Positions 1 to 9,044 of a DNA stretch of 45,230 bases are shown one piece after another. Each line of letters starts with the position of its first letter. Within the stretch, counting starts at the first letter, position 1. The notes under the pieces are model-generated. The model worked only from the letters and a program-made list of their open reading frames with translations, was not told the DNA's origin and did not search any database. The DNA comes from Acinetobacter baumannii (GTDB lineage: Bacteria; Pseudomonadota; Gammaproteobacteria; Pseudomonadales; Moraxellaceae): positions 1 through 45,230 of the forward strand of contig NZ_JADVOP010000032.1 of the NCBI RefSeq assembly GCF_016508585.1, in the 5' to 3' direction. The position numbers were made by a program, and so were the translations under genes.

Positions 1-83
1 ATTCTATAGAACATCATAATAAAAATATTCTTATTATTTTATCGAGTTCTTATAAATATCTTTTTTATTTTTATACAACCTCA

Positions 84-323
84 CTAGACACTAAGCTGAT
101 AGAGCAGTTTTTTACCCTTAAAAGTTAAATCCTTAATAAAAACAATATTTTTATTATCCAAATATGAAATAGCATCATCAATCTCAATATAATTTTCTTC
201 AATCAGCCATGTAATATCGAGTTCATTTAAATCAACCATACCGACTAAAGAAATGGCTCGATTTTTATTATGTTGGTTTTGAATATTTTTTAAAACTTCG
301 CGTACTTTAATTAAATCATTCAT
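84..323 (-). CDS. Small hypothetical protein
   Basis: This 79-residue protein, rich in Lys, Asn and Ile, has no signal peptide or membrane segment. The C-terminal part (an EIDDAISYL stretch followed by FIKDLTFKGKKLL) looks like the last helix and wing of a small winged-helix protein, but I do not recognise the family. It starts with ATG at 323. The only possible ribosome site is a weak GAGAT about ten bases upstream. It lies beyond the terminator of the rut operon on the same strand, so it is probably transcribed separately. The amino-acid pattern looks protein-like, so I list it as probably real but without a function. Confidence 0.55.
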   Translation of the reverse strand: MNDLIKVREVLKNIQNQHNKNRAISLVGMVDLNELDITWLIEENYIEIDDAISYLDNKNIVFIKDLTFKGKKLLYQLSV

Positions 324-385
324 ATTTTAAATCTCATCGTGCTTACAGGTTCTATTATATGAATTGGGAAATTGATTACTAGATA

Positions 386-425
386 TAAAAATGCCCTGTG
401 CGACAAAAATTGTCGCATAGGGCAT
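386..425 (-). terminator. Rho-independent terminator after the rut operon
   Basis: Arms at 391-405 and 411-425 form a 15-bp stem with a single G-U pair and a 5-base loop. On the minus strand the stem is followed by a short T run (386-390). It lies about 100 bases after the stop of the dehydrogenase gene and before the small gene at 84-323, so it closes the rut transcript. Confidence 0.85.
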
Positions 426-522
426 CCCATCTAAAACTATGGTTTGGGCATGTCCCTATTTCAGGAATAGCAGTCAGAAAATTAAACGATCATTTAATTT
501 TCAATACCTGATCATCCCTCCC

Positions 523-1422
523 TTAAAACCGCAGTTGGTAGCCTGTATCCTGTTCCAAACGCTGAATTGCTGCTGAAAAATCCAGGGAAGCCGCCTTTGT
601 TGTTTCGATCTGATCGAAGCAAGCTTGCGTTGCTTGCAGTACTTGGAGTTCAAGTTGACTGTGTCGCATTAAATCTATGGCAATCCCCATATCTTTTTGA
701 AGCAGGTTTAAAGCAAAGGTTCGATCAAATGTACCATTTAAGACCCGCTGTGCAATGATGGTTTCAGACATCCCACTTCGCCCACTCGAATGATTGATAC
801 AGCTGAGCGCCGCAGTTAAATCCACTTGTTGCGCTTTTAAAATACTCAGCCCTTCGGCGACTGCCCAAAGATTCACCGCCATTAAGCTATTGTTAACAGC
901 TTTTACAGCAAAACCAGACCCGCTTTCTCCGACGTACTCAATAAGATCAGCAAAGGCTTGAATAAATGGTTTTGCGCGTAAACAAGCATCATGATGACCT
1001 GCCAGCATTACGGTCAGCGTACCATTTTCAGCCCCAATAGTTTGTCCTGAAACAGGCGCATCCAAATAATCGATGTTTAACTTTTTTAACCTTTCAGCCA
1101 ACTGGAATGCTGAACTGGGAACACCACTGGTACAATCCACCCAGATGCTTCCAGGCTTTAAATTTACACTTGCAATTAAATTTTCAACATCTGTACTGGT
1201 CGGTAAACAAGAAAAAATGATATCTGCCTGTACCGCTGTTTGTAAATTTACAGCGATCGTTCCAAACCTTTGCGCATGTTGTTGTGCTTTTTCAAAATTT
1301 CGATTCCAGACTTTCACAGTTTTACACACTTTTGGCAGATGTGAGGCCATATGCCATCCCATTGCACCAAGCCCTATGAATGCGACTTGGAACAATTCAT
1401 CATTCTGTCTATTCTTTGTCAT
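523..1422 (-). CDS. NAD(P)-dependent 3-hydroxyisobutyrate/3-hydroxypropionate dehydrogenase-like protein
   Basis: This beta-hydroxyacid dehydrogenase has an N-terminal Rossmann motif (GLGAMG, about residues 14-19). The substrate-binding segment DAPVSGQTIGAENGTL and the catalytic-lysine region (FAVKAVNNSL) are both present. The family reversibly oxidises 3-hydroxyisobutyrate, 3-hydroxypropionate or tartronate semialdehyde. I chose the ATG at 1422 (299 residues) because AAGGGA lies about nine bases upstream. The ATG at 1431 is almost on top of that site, and longer forms run into rutG. It is the last gene of the rutABCFG unit, with a 16-base gap after rutG. That position suggests it reduces the malonic semialdehyde released by uracil breakdown to 3-hydroxypropionate, overlapping the job of RutE. 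The substrate is inferred from context. Confidence 0.85.
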   Translation of the reverse strand: MTKNRQNDELFQVAFIGLGAMGWHMASHLPKVCKTVKVWNRNFEKAQQHAQRFGTIAVNLQTAVQADIIFSCLPTSTDVENLIASVNLKPGSIWVDCTSGVPSSAFQLAERLKKLNIDYLDAPVSGQTIGAENGTLTVMLAGHHDACLRAKPFIQAFADLIEYVGESGSGFAVKAVNNSLMAVNLWAVAEGLSILKAQQVDLTAALSCINHSSGRSGMSETIIAQRVLNGTFDRTFALNLLQKDMGIAIDLMRHSQLELQVLQATQACFDQIETTKAASLDFSAAIQRLEQDTGYQLRF

Positions 1423-1438
1423 CACACTCATTTCCCTT

Positions 1439-2797
1439 TTAAGTGCTAGGTGTAAATGACTTGATGCTTTCATCAGGTCCATTTTGTACTGCACCTGATG
1501 GCTTTTCAGCACGATTGAGAAATAGATTTAGAATAATCGCTGCCAAGGTGGCTGTACCAATACCGCCGAGATCAAATGAACCTATATGTACACTGAAGTT
1601 ACCTGCTCCCATGATCAGGCTTACAGCAGCAATAATCAGGGTGCTGTTTTTAGTAAAGTCGATTTTGTTATCTATCCAAATTTTTGCGCCTGCCACAGTG
1701 ATTAAACCAAATACTACAATGGACGCTCCGCCGAGTAATGCAACAGGAATGGTGCTGATGACCGCGCCAAATTTAGGTGACAACCCCAGTAAGATGGCGA
1801 AAACACCCGCAATCACGAATACCGTTGTCGAGTAAATCTTAGTCACCGCCATCACGCCAATATTTTCAGCATAAGTGGTCATCCCTGTTCCCCCCACAGA
1901 AGCAGATAAAGTGGTGCAAACACCATCAGCAAAAAAAGCACGCCCCATATAAGGTGATAAATTTCGTCCAGTCATGGCGGAAACGGCTTTGAAGTGACCT
2001 AAGTTTTCTGCAACCAGAATGATGGCGACAGGTGCAATCAAAAGCATTGCATTGGCATTAAATGTAGGGGCTACAAAATGCGGTAAGCCAAACCAAGCAG
2101 CATTATTGATTGCTGAAAAATCAATGGCTTTGCCTAAACCCATAACATTGGCAAGAATAAAGTACAAGACATAGGCACAGACCAAACCCAGTAACAGCAA
2201 AAGTCTACGCATCATGCCTCGAGTAAATACAGCAATGATACTAATACACGCGATTGTGAGAATTGCCATCCAAGTATCAAATGAATTGGCTGATACACTT
2301 TTAATGGTCACAGGTGCAAGGTTTAATCCAATGATCATTACAATTGCTCCAGTAACGATCGGTGGCATCAGTTTTTCTATCCAACCTGTCCCTGTTTTCA
2401 TTACGATTAAACCTATCGCAGCGTAAACCAAACCACAGGCAATGGTTCCGCCTAAAGCCAGTGCAATATTGGGATTTGTTCCAACACCCGCATAACCTGT
2501 TGCAGCCGCTACAGCACCAATAAATGCAAAACTAGATCCAAGATAACTCGGCATTCTCCCACCCGTCATGAGAAAAAATAAAATCGTGCCGATTCCAGTA
2601 ATGAATATGGTTAAGTTCGGATCAAAACCCATCAATAGAGGGGCTAAAACAGTTGCACCAAACATTGCAAAAGCATGTTGCAAGCCCAGAACGATGCTTT
2701 TTCCTACAGGTAAATATTCATCGATCTGTACAGGTGTTTGATCTAAATTTCCTGTATAAGGTTTAAATGAAGCAAACCACGGTTCTTTTGTCGCCAT
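1439..2797 (-). CDS. rutG: Uracil/pyrimidine permease RutG (NCS2 family)
   Basis: This inner-membrane nucleobase:cation symporter is 452 residues long, with many hydrophobic segments. It carries NCS2 landmarks such as LGLQHAFAMFGATVLAPLLMG near the N-terminus and the LVAENLGHFKAVSAMTGR loop in the middle. RutG imports uracil and thymine for the Rut pathway. The ATG at 2797 has GGGGAA nine bases upstream. It follows rutF by about 24 bases and precedes the dehydrogenase. The length and the operon position match RutG, so the assignment is firm. Confidence 0.93.
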   Translation of the reverse strand: MATKEPWFASFKPYTGNLDQTPVQIDEYLPVGKSIVLGLQHAFAMFGATVLAPLLMGFDPNLTIFITGIGTILFFLMTGGRMPSYLGSSFAFIGAVAAATGYAGVGTNPNIALALGGTIACGLVYAAIGLIVMKTGTGWIEKLMPPIVTGAIVMIIGLNLAPVTIKSVSANSFDTWMAILTIACISIIAVFTRGMMRRLLLLLGLVCAYVLYFILANVMGLGKAIDFSAINNAAWFGLPHFVAPTFNANAMLLIAPVAIILVAENLGHFKAVSAMTGRNLSPYMGRAFFADGVCTTLSASVGGTGMTTYAENIGVMAVTKIYSTTVFVIAGVFAILLGLSPKFGAVISTIPVALLGGASIVVFGLITVAGAKIWIDNKIDFTKNSTLIIAAVSLIMGAGNFSVHIGSFDLGGIGTATLAAIILNLFLNRAEKPSGAVQNGPDESIKSFTPST

Positions 2798-2821
2798 TTT
2801 TTAATTCCCCATATCTAAAAA

Positions 2822-3391
2822 TCAACATACATTTTGAGGTTCACAATAGTTACGTTTAAAATAAAGAAGCGCATTTAAGTCTGGATTGTGCCGTATCGCT
2901 TTGACTTGGCAAAACAGCACATCATGGCTTCCTACGGATTGACTTGAAACAACTTCACAATCAAACGAAATCAATGCACTCTCTAACACTGGCGATCCAG
3001 TCACCAGTACACTCCAGTTCGCTTGTGCAAATCTTTCCTGCATGGGTGTTTTCCCACCAAATAAATTCGATAAATCTGCTTGATTTGATCCCAATGTATT
3101 GACACAAAGAACTTTATTTTCTGAAAATGTACTGTAAACAGAAGAAGAACGATTTAAACAGACCAATAAAGTGGGAGGAGTATCAGTCACACTGCATACT
3201 GCGGAAGCTGTAAAACCGGCTTGTCCAGCAGTACCTTTCGTGGTAATCACATTGACTGCTGCGCCTAAATTGGACATCCCCTGTCTGAATAACGTCTGAT
3301 CGATTTCTAAATGAACTCTTGCTCCAGTGGATTGAGTAAATTCAATTATTTCACCAGTGACTGTATTTGTGGGTTTGATCATTTGCATCAT
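2822..3391 (-). CDS. rutF: FMN reductase RutF
   Basis: This flavin reductase of the flavin-reductase-like (HpaC/RutF) split-barrel family supplies reduced FMN to the RutA monooxygenase. It is 189 residues long, with the family segments [13 protein letters not shown] (here [10 protein letters not shown]), [22 protein letters not shown] and FCQVKAIRH near the C-terminus. Two in-frame ATG codons (3391 and 3388) follow AGGAG, and either could be the start. It sits between rutC and rutG, as in classical rut operons. Confidence 0.92.
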   Translation of the reverse strand: MMQMIKPTNTVTGEIIEFTQSTGARVHLEIDQTLFRQGMSNLGAAVNVITTKGTAGQAGFTASAVCSVTDTPPTLLVCLNRSSSVYSTFSENKVLCVNTLGSNQADLSNLFGGKTPMQERFAQANWSVLVTGSPVLESALISFDCEVVSSQSVGSHDVLFCQVKAIRHNPDLNALLYFKRNYCEPQNVC

Positions 3392-3482
3392 GGCTCTCCT
3401 ACCCCAATGCGCAAATGTTCAAAGGGGTTAAAATTTTCTTTGAAAAATAAAATTCACGTGATCAATAAAATTGAACGAAGGC

Positions 3483-3866
3483 TTATCCCACATGCGCGAT
3501 AGAAGCAATTTCAACGAGGGCATCAGGTTTGACTAATCCCACCTGAACACAGTAGCGTGCGGGTTTATCGTGGGGAAAATATTCAGCATACACAGTATTG
3601 ACCGCAGCGTAATCTGCCCAGTCTTTGACAAAGATCGAGTTAAAGGTAATGTCATCCATGGTGCCACCCGCTGTTTCTATGACCTTTTTGATGGTTTCTA
3701 AAATATGCCGAGTCTGTCCTGCTGCATCGCCGACGTAAACTACATCATTATTTTCATCAAATGCCAAAGTGCCTGAAACATAGACAATATTGTCCGCTTT
3801 GGTTGCAGGAACATAAGGTGCGAGTGGCTTTGAAGTTCCTGCCGGGATCACGACTTGTTTAGACAT
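3483..3866 (-). CDS. rutC: Aminoacrylate deaminase RutC (RidA/YjgF family)
   Basis: This 127-residue RidA-family protein removes ammonia from 3-aminoacrylate to give malonic semialdehyde. The family signature is visible at the start ([25 protein letters not shown]) and at the C-terminus ([19 protein letters not shown]), including the Arg that binds the substrate carboxylate. The ATG at 3866 has GAGGAA eight bases upstream. It is co-transcribed with rutB, with an 88-base gap that holds no gene I can support. Confidence 0.92.
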   Translation of the reverse strand: MSKQVVIPAGTSKPLAPYVPATKADNIVYVSGTLAFDENNDVVYVGDAAGQTRHILETIKKVIETAGGTMDDITFNSIFVKDWADYAAVNTVYAEYFPHDKPARYCVQVGLVKPDALVEIASIAHVG

Positions 3867-3954
3867 TTAAAATTCCTCATTTTTATAAAACCCATCTTCG
3901 CCATAGAATGAATCAACAACAGATGGCAAAAATTTAAAAATCGTTTAAAAATAC

Positions 3955-4734
3955 TTATGCTGATTGATTCAAAGCTACTGTAGCTTCTGGCTGGGATTGA
4001 AAAGCCTCTACAAAAGAAACAGTATCTGACACCCATCCAAAAAAAGTTTTAATGTTATACAAAGCAGCCCTTTGAGCTTCTTCTGGTCCTGCCTGATAAC
4101 AAGCATCTTTTAGCGCGACGCCAAAATATTCCAAAAAGAAGCCATCCCTTAATGTTGACTCGACACAGACATTGGTTGCGATACCGACAAAAACCAAATT
4201 TCGAATACCACGTGCACGCAACATGCTATCTAAAGCGGTGTTAAAGAAACCGCTGTAACGTGGTTTTTCAATGACAATATCTTGTACTTCAGGTTTTAAC
4301 TCATCGATCAATGCAAAATCCCAGCCACCTTTCGCCAATAATTTGCCTGCTAATTCTGGTTTTTGACGCATGGTCTTTAAGGCATTGGATTTATGAAAAT
4401 TCGGAGAACCTAAACCGCCTGCTTCTTGATATTGAGCGTCCCAGCCATTTTGAAAATAGATCACTTGAATCCCCGCAGCATGCGCAGCATCCACCGCTTT
4501 TTTGATATTTGCGACCACAGGTTGAGTTTTTGAGACATCAAAGCCTGCGAGATCTAGATAACCACCAAGCGAGGTATACGCATTCTGCATATCGATCACA
4601 ATAAGTGCGGTATGCTCAGGGGCGAGCTGAATCGATTCAGGTTCGGCTTTTAAAAGTTTGCCTGTACCCGCTTGTGAGGTAAAATCGGCACAAACAATGT
4701 TCGGAACAGCTTTACTTTTTTCTATTATATTCAT
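3955..4734 (-). CDS. rutB: Ureidoacrylate amidohydrolase RutB (isochorismatase family)
   Basis: This 259-residue cysteine hydrolase of the isochorismatase-like superfamily releases CO2 and ammonia from (Z)-ureidoacrylate, giving 3-aminoacrylate. The catalytic Asp sits in [10 protein letters not shown] and the nucleophile Cys in [18 protein letters not shown] Lys in the middle completes the triad of the family. Its start overlaps the rutA stop by four bases, indicating translational coupling. The length and order match RutB. Confidence 0.93.
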   Translation of the reverse strand: MNIIEKSKAVPNIVCADFTSQAGTGKLLKAEPESIQLAPEHTALIVIDMQNAYTSLGGYLDLAGFDVSKTQPVVANIKKAVDAAHAAGIQVIYFQNGWDAQYQEAGGLGSPNFHKSNALKTMRQKPELAGKLLAKGGWDFALIDELKPEVQDIVIEKPRYSGFFNTALDSMLRARGIRNLVFVGIATNVCVESTLRDGFFLEYFGVALKDACYQAGPEEAQRAALYNIKTFFGWVSDTVSFVEAFQSQPEATVALNQSA

Positions 4735-5849
4735 GCGCTTTTCTCCAAAATGGTCGGGCTTGGTTCTTGATAACTGGCAACAACGGCTTCTCGACTTTTC
4801 ATCAAAGGTTGAATACGCTGACCAAAATCCTCTACACCTTTTACAAAATCATCAAAAGTTAACAGAATCCCTTCCGTACCCTCTATTTCGGCAATTTCAT
4901 CCAACATACCGGCAACATTTTCATATGCCCCCACGATCGTGCCCATATTGATGTTTACTGGCGATACGCTTGACGCCATTTGACGAATATTGGTATCTGT
5001 ACCTGAAGTTTGATCTTTACCCCCTTGGTTCATCAGCCAGTTAATGGCTTCTACATCCGCACCTGCGTTGTAATTTTTCCATTTGTCCATCGCTTCTTGG
5101 TCTGTTTCTGCTGCAATCACCATAAACAGCACATAAGTTTGAACTTTACGCCCTGTTTGGTCGGTATATACTTTTAAACGGTCGTTAATTTCAGCATAAG
5201 CCGTCGGTGTATTCAGTCCTTTACCAAAAACGAAGTTGTAATCTGCATATTGTGCCGAGAACGCGAGACCCGTGTCAGACTGACCTGCACAGATAATTTT
5301 CATGTCTGCTTGAGGTGTTGGTTTGACTTGGCAATCATCCATTTTGAAAAATTCACCTTTAAAATCCGACTTTCCTGTTGCCCATAGCTCACGTAAAATT
5401 TCGACATATTCCGACAGATAATCATAACGTTTGGCAAAATAATCATCCCCTGGCCACATGCCCATTTGCGTATATTCAGGCGGTTGCCATCCAGTCACGA
5501 CGTTTAAACCAAACCGTCCATTTGAAATTGAATCAATGGTTGATGCCATCCGCGCCACAATTGCAGGAGGCATTACCAAAGTTGCGGCCGTCGCAAAAAT
5601 TTTAATTTTGCTGGTGACAGCAGCAAGCCCCGCCATTAAGGTAAAAGTTTCTAAGTTATAATCCCAAAATTCTGTTTTACCGCCAAAGCCGCGTAATTTA
5701 ATCATGGAGAGTGCAAAATCAAATCCATAATATTCAGCACGCTGTACAATCTGTTTATTTAACTCAAATGTTGGTTTATATTGTGGAGCATTTTCTGAAA
5801 GCAACCAGCCATTATTTCCAATTGGACAAAATACACCTATTTTCATCAT
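4731..5849 (-). CDS. rutA: Pyrimidine monooxygenase RutA
   Basis: This flavin-dependent luciferase-family monooxygenase is 372 residues long. It opens the uracil ring at N3-C4 by an unusual flavin-N5-peroxide reaction, using FMNH2 from RutF. Family features include the N-terminal [35 protein letters not shown] and [11 protein letters not shown]. Two tandem ATG codons (5849, 5846) follow GAGG; the second has better spacing. It is the first gene of the rutABCFG unit, preceded by a sigma-54 site and an NtrC-like site, which fits nitrogen control. Confidence 0.95.
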   Translation of the reverse strand: MMKIGVFCPIGNNGWLLSENAPQYKPTFELNKQIVQRAEYYGFDFALSMIKLRGFGGKTEFWDYNLETFTLMAGLAAVTSKIKIFATAATLVMPPAIVARMASTIDSISNGRFGLNVVTGWQPPEYTQMGMWPGDDYFAKRYDYLSEYVEILRELWATGKSDFKGEFFKMDDCQVKPTPQADMKIICAGQSDTGLAFSAQYADYNFVFGKGLNTPTAYAEINDRLKVYTDQTGRKVQTYVLFMVIAAETDQEAMDKWKNYNAGADVEAINWLMNQGGKDQTSGTDTNIRQMASSVSPVNINMGTIVGAYENVAGMLDEIAEIEGTEGILLTFDDFVKGVEDFGQRIQPLMKSREAVVASYQEPSPTILEKSA

Positions 5850-5930
5850 TAAACCTCACTGCATAAAAAATATTCTAATTAACGCACTTCGCCATAAACT
5901 AAAATTTAGACGCCTTTATTTTTTTAATAA

Positions 5931-5946
5931 TGCATAGTACATGCCA
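5931..5946 (-). promoter_or_regulatory. Sigma-54 promoter of rutABCFG
   Basis: On the minus strand the sequence is TGGCATGTACTATGCA. This matches the sigma-54 consensus TGGCAYRNNNNTTGCW at every defined position except one T in the -12 element. GG and GC have the correct spacing. The predicted start near 5920 lies about 70 bases before rutA. Confidence 0.8.
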
Positions 5947-6043
5947 CTAAATTTATATTATTGTTTATTATATTTAATTTTATTTTTTTATTTTTTATTT
6001 TACCTTTTGGTAAAAAATATGATTCACATTCCTCAATTACCCA

Positions 6044-6060
6044 TATACTAAAATGGTGCA
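6044..6060. promoter_or_regulatory. NtrC-like binding site upstream of rutA
   Basis: The plus strand reads TATACTAAAATGGTGCA. This agrees with the classical NtrC site TGCACTAAAATGGTGCA at 15 of 17 positions. It lies about 100 bases upstream of the sigma-54 element, the usual enhancer distance. The left half-site is the weaker one. Confidence 0.65.
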
Positions 6061-6121
6061 AAATGCGCTGAATTAGATCATTTTTCAATACACCTAAATT
6101 AAATACCCATATCAAATAAAG

Positions 6122-6149
6122 AAACCGTATCAAAAAATAGATACGGTTT
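6122..6149 (-). terminator. Terminator after rutE
   Basis: Perfect 10-bp arms at 6122-6131 and 6140-6149 enclose an A-rich loop and are followed on the minus strand by a T-rich stretch. It lies 30 bases after the rutE stop, separating rutDE from rutABCFG. Confidence 0.75.
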
Positions 6150-6178
6150 GATTTAATTCATTATTATTTCAACATTAT

Positions 6179-6766
6179 TTATAATATCCTACACGCTTCC
6201 TCAAAATCCAATCTCGGTAATCTTGAATATATTTTTGTATGATCTCCATAACCAATATTAATAATCATATTAATCTTATCATTCGTATCTTTAAAAAAAG
6301 CGTCATTTACTTTTTGAGGATCAAAGCCTGACATTGGTCCCGTATCTAATCCTAAACTCCTGCAAGCTAAAATCAAATAAGCGGCTTGCATTGAACTATT
6401 GCGAAACGCTGTTTCTTGGGTAAGTTCAGGGCTGGATGTAAACCAGGACTTCGCATCGCTATGCGGAAATAATTTAGCAAACTGATCATAAAACCTTTGA
6501 TCTGTGGCGACCAATACGGTTAAAGGAGCCGTCATTGTTTTTTCGATATTTCCTGACGACAATGCTGGTTTAAGCAGGGCTTTTGACTCAAAAGTGGTTA
6601 AAAATACAAATCGCGCAGGACAACAATTGGCTGAGGTAGGTCCCATTTTAACCAGGTCATAGAGTTGGTGAATTTGTTCAGCTGAGATTGGTTGATTTAA
6701 CCATCCATTGTGTGTTCTGGCCTGATTAAATAATTGGTCTAAATCTATTTTCTTTTGATTTTTCAT
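6179..6766 (-). CDS. rutE: Malonic semialdehyde reductase RutE (nitroreductase family)
   Basis: This 195-residue FMN-dependent nitroreductase-fold enzyme reduces toxic malonic semialdehyde to 3-hydroxypropionate. Family features are [17 protein letters not shown] (flavin binding), the [26 protein letters not shown] segment and the C-terminal INIGYGD. Its start codon overlaps the rutD stop (TAATG), so the two are translationally coupled. Here rutD and rutE form a separate unit upstream of rutA instead of lying between rutC and rutF as in E. coli. Confidence 0.9.
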   Translation of the reverse strand: MKNQKKIDLDQLFNQARTHNGWLNQPISAEQIHQLYDLVKMGPTSANCCPARFVFLTTFESKALLKPALSSGNIEKTMTAPLTVLVATDQRFYDQFAKLFPHSDAKSWFTSSPELTQETAFRNSSMQAAYLILACRSLGLDTGPMSGFDPQKVNDAFFKDTNDKINMIINIGYGDHTKIYSRLPRLDFEEACRIL

Positions 6767-7563
6767 TATCTTTTCTCCTTTAAGTTTTTAATCAACAGAT
6801 GATTGAGTGTTTTACTGTCTGTGATTGTTGATGCATGTGCGCCATAGTCCAATACAGTTAAGTTCCCATGCCCTAATGCTGCTTGAAGATCATGAGTTTT
6901 TTGATAAGGCACCAGAAAATCATCTTTATTGGCAATGTAATACAAGTCTGTATTCGATAAAGCCTGTTGATGAACGTCCAAGATTTTAAATTCCATCAAT
7001 GCTTTCAATCGTGTCATTACATTGTTGAATGGAGGAAAGTCCTGCAGACCTAGATTCTCTATCTGTTGAATTTCCTGGTGATGTTTTGAGATATAAGCAA
7101 CGGGATAAAGAAACAAAGCTTGTGCACGTACATAAGCTTCTGCCCCAGAATCTTTTAATAAAGCGATTCGAGTCTCAAAGCATTTTTGTGTATGGGGATC
7201 CAATGTATTCCAAGCATTGATCATGGTCAGACTCAGTAAAGAAATAGCCGTATTTTGCACAAGCACAGCCAGTTCAGCTCCAATCATTGCCCCTAAGGCA
7301 TGCCCAATAAAGTGGCATTGACTGATTTTGTACTGCTGCAGAATTGCCAGTACTTGTTCAGCCATATTTTGAGTGGAATAGGATTGAGGTAAATGTGCAG
7401 AATCTGCATGACAGCCGTGTTGATCATAGACCAAGACATGAAAATATTGAGTAAGCGAATCAATCTGCGGTTGCCAGAATGTTGCATGCCCCCCTAAACC
7501 TGAAGACAAAATAATAAATTCGGCGTCTGATCTGGCGTTACAAGGATATATTTTCTCGTTCAT
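6766..7563 (-). CDS. rutD: Aminoacrylate hydrolase RutD (alpha/beta hydrolase fold)
   Basis: This 265-residue alpha/beta-hydrolase-fold protein is thought to speed the breakdown of 3-aminoacrylate to malonic semialdehyde. The nucleophile elbow reads GHALGAMIG, so Ala stands where Ser is expected. As I recall it, E. coli RutD also has GHALGA, so this is a family trait and not a defect. The C-terminal His lies in DYGAHAST. The ATG is at 7563. A sigma-54 site ends 36 bases upstream. Confidence 0.9.
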   Translation of the reverse strand: MNEKIYPCNARSDAEFIILSSGLGGHATFWQPQIDSLTQYFHVLVYDQHGCHADSAHLPQSYSTQNMAEQVLAILQQYKISQCHFIGHALGAMIGAELAVLVQNTAISLLSLTMINAWNTLDPHTQKCFETRIALLKDSGAEAYVRAQALFLYPVAYISKHHQEIQQIENLGLQDFPPFNNVMTRLKALMEFKILDVHQQALSNTDLYYIANKDDFLVPYQKTHDLQAALGHGNLTVLDYGAHASTITDSKTLNHLLIKNLKEKR

Positions 7564-7598
7564 TTTTTACCATTCGATAAATTAATTAATTTAACGAC

Positions 7599-7614
7599 AG
7601 CAAAAAATATGCCG
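7599..7614 (-). promoter_or_regulatory. Sigma-54 promoter of rutDE
   Basis: The minus strand reads CGGCATATTTTTTGCT. This matches TGGCAYRNNNNTTGCW at all defined positions but the first. The predicted start near 7588 gives a leader of about 25 bases before rutD. I see no convincing NtrC site in the 250 bases upstream. Confidence 0.75.
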
Positions 7615-7810
7615 AAGCGAGATCTGTAAATTGTGTTATTTTTAAATTATTGAAAATGATTGCCAGAAGTAATCATGCGAATAAACAGATAATGAAAGCA
7701 AAAGGCAGGTTTCGATGCTTAAGTTTTTATTTCTAGAAGGTCTTTGATGCAGCAGTAATATCATCCAATATTGTTTTCTTTTGCCGAGTAAAGCTGATCA
7801 AAACTAAATC

Positions 7811-7836
7811 AAAAAAAGCAACATGAATGTTGCTTT
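7811..7836 (-). terminator. Terminator after umuDAb
   Basis: Perfect 10-bp arms at 7815-7824 and 7827-7836 are followed on the minus strand by a run of seven T. It lies about 40 bases after the umuDAb stop. Confidence 0.85.
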
Positions 7837-7875
7837 AAAACCTGAGTCATAAAAGCTGACCAGGTAAAATCTTGA

Positions 7876-8487
7876 TTAGCGCATTCGTTTTAAGTTATAG
7901 GTGACCACGCCCCAAATTTCAAACTCTTGCCCTTCTTCAATATAAATATTCTTAAATTCAGGGTTTTCTGCTTTTAACCAAACTTTAGGGGGGTCAAAAT
8001 GCTTATCAATCATGAGCCGCTTTACGGTAAAATCATTGTCAATACGTGCTATCACAATATCACCCGACTTTGCCGTGATACTACGATCGACGATCAATGG
8101 ATCTTCAATATCTATACCGACATCCAACATTGAAAGAGAATTGGCTTTAACAATAAAAGTTGAGCTTTCATTTCGAATCAGATACTCGTTCATATCCAAA
8201 GATTGCTCAATGGTGTCCTGAACTGAGAATGGGACGCCTGCCGCAACCCGTTCAGTTGCTAAAGGAATTTGATAAACCTTATCGTTTTTTGCTTGAACAG
8301 TTTGAATATTCATGGTGGAGCTTAAATCATTCAACTGACCATTTTTGAAATTCTTCAGTAACCAATTTTTGATAAAATCAACTTGGGATTCAGGCACACG
8401 GATTACTTTGGTAGGCTCACTGAATTGTGCTTTGCGTCCAGCATTGGCTCTCGCACCTCCATGTTCAAATTCTACTTTTTTAGTCAT
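7876..8487 (-). CDS. umuD: UmuDAb, LexA-like self-cleaving SOS regulator
   Basis: This 203-residue Acinetobacter-type UmuD has an N-terminal extension that ordinary UmuD (about 140 residues) lacks. The S24 peptidase features are complete: cleavage site A83-G84 in RVAAGVPF, catalytic S119 in ANSLSM and K156 in FTVKRL. In Acinetobacter, which lacks LexA, UmuDAb represses error-prone polymerase and other DNA-damage genes and is cleaved after RecA activation. That role is established knowledge; the residues are seen here. The gene is divergent from ddrR, shares an operator region with it, and has its own terminator. Confidence 0.95.
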   Translation of the reverse strand: MTKKVEFEHGGARANAGRKAQFSEPTKVIRVPESQVDFIKNWLLKNFKNGQLNDLSSTMNIQTVQAKNDKVYQIPLATERVAAGVPFSVQDTIEQSLDMNEYLIRNESSTFIVKANSLSMLDVGIDIEDPLIVDRSITAKSGDIVIARIDNDFTVKRLMIDKHFDPPKVWLKAENPEFKNIYIEEGQEFEIWGVVTYNLKRMR

Positions 8488-8524
8488 TTTTTATCCTGTA
8501 TGCTACATAAAAACCAGTAAAATC

Positions 8525-8553
8525 AATATACCTTGAAAAAGTTACAAATTCAA
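8525..8553 (-). promoter_or_regulatory. umuDAb promoter with overlapping UmuDAb operator
   Basis: On the minus strand a -35 TTGAAT (8548-8553) and a -10 TATATT (8525-8530) are 17 bases apart. A 21-base imperfect palindrome at 8533-8553, with TTGAA...TTCAA ends, covers the -35 and the spacer. On the minus strand it agrees with the published UmuDAb operator (as I recall it) at 19 of 21 positions. Position and sequence support repression of umuDAb, and possibly of ddrR 210 bases away. Confidence 0.85.
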
Positions 8554-8764
8554 GTTGACGGCAACTTTTTTTTGAATAACAATAGCCCTATCGATCAGTT
8601 TTGATACATTTCTTTGAACAAGGATGTCAAAGACAGTCAATATACTTATCATAAATCAATAATTTACAGTATAAGTACAATGTTATTTTATTGATTTTGT
8701 TGAGCAAGTTCGCTGATCTTCGTTATGCACTTATTTGATTGATTTTCTATGTGGAGACATAAAA

Positions 8765-8998
8765 ATGGCTACTCAACGTGATGCAATTCTTGGTTATGCT
8801 GATGAACAACATGCGTACTATATTCGCTTAATTGAAGACAATAATGTACTTGGCAGTCAATATGGTTTGTTCTGTGAAAACACAAACAGTGATGATGCCG
8901 AAAGTATCATGACCACACTCTTTTTAAAGAAATCATTTTGGCTCAACGGTTCTGAATTTAATGATATCGTCAAAGGCTTGGAACCGCTTCCGTTTTAA
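8765..8998 (+). CDS. ddrR: DdrR, Acinetobacter DNA-damage response regulator
   Basis: This 77-residue protein is found only in Acinetobacter, next to and divergent from umuDAb. DdrR works as a co-regulator with UmuDAb and contributes to repression of damage-inducible genes. No known domain is visible. Landmarks are ATQRDAILGYADEQHAYYIRLIEDN and a C-terminal KSFWLNGSEF. I chose the ATG at 8765 because GGAGA lies eight bases upstream; an in-frame ATG at 8735 has no ribosome site. Genus-level synteny makes the call strong. Confidence 0.93.
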   Translation: MATQRDAILGYADEQHAYYIRLIEDNNVLGSQYGLFCENTNSDDAESIMTTLFLKKSFWLNGSEFNDIVKGLEPLPF

Positions 8999-9014
8999 GA
9001 TAAATTTTTCCATC

Positions 9015-9044
9015 TAAGTTGAATATGTTTTGATGTTCAACTTA
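9015..9044. repeat. Inverted repeat after ddrR
   Basis: Perfect 9-bp arms (9015-9023 and 9036-9044) enclose a 12-base loop just after the ddrR stop. No T run follows on either strand, so it is at best a weak terminator or an RNA-stabilising hairpin. From here to 9330 I see no gene. Confidence 0.45.

Noticed and set aside
1073..1459. A 128-codon plus-strand frame opposite the dehydrogenase gene
   Set aside because: It is antisense to a well-supported gene and has no ribosome site. The same holds for the other long shadow frames in the window, such as 16107-16535.
5924..6133. A 69-codon minus-strand frame between rutE and rutA
   Set aside because: It overlaps the sigma-54 promoter, the NtrC-like site and the rutE terminator, and has very AT-rich coding.
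8555..8576. A second UmuDAb operator next to the first
   Set aside because: Only one half-site resembles the consensus; the other half does not match.
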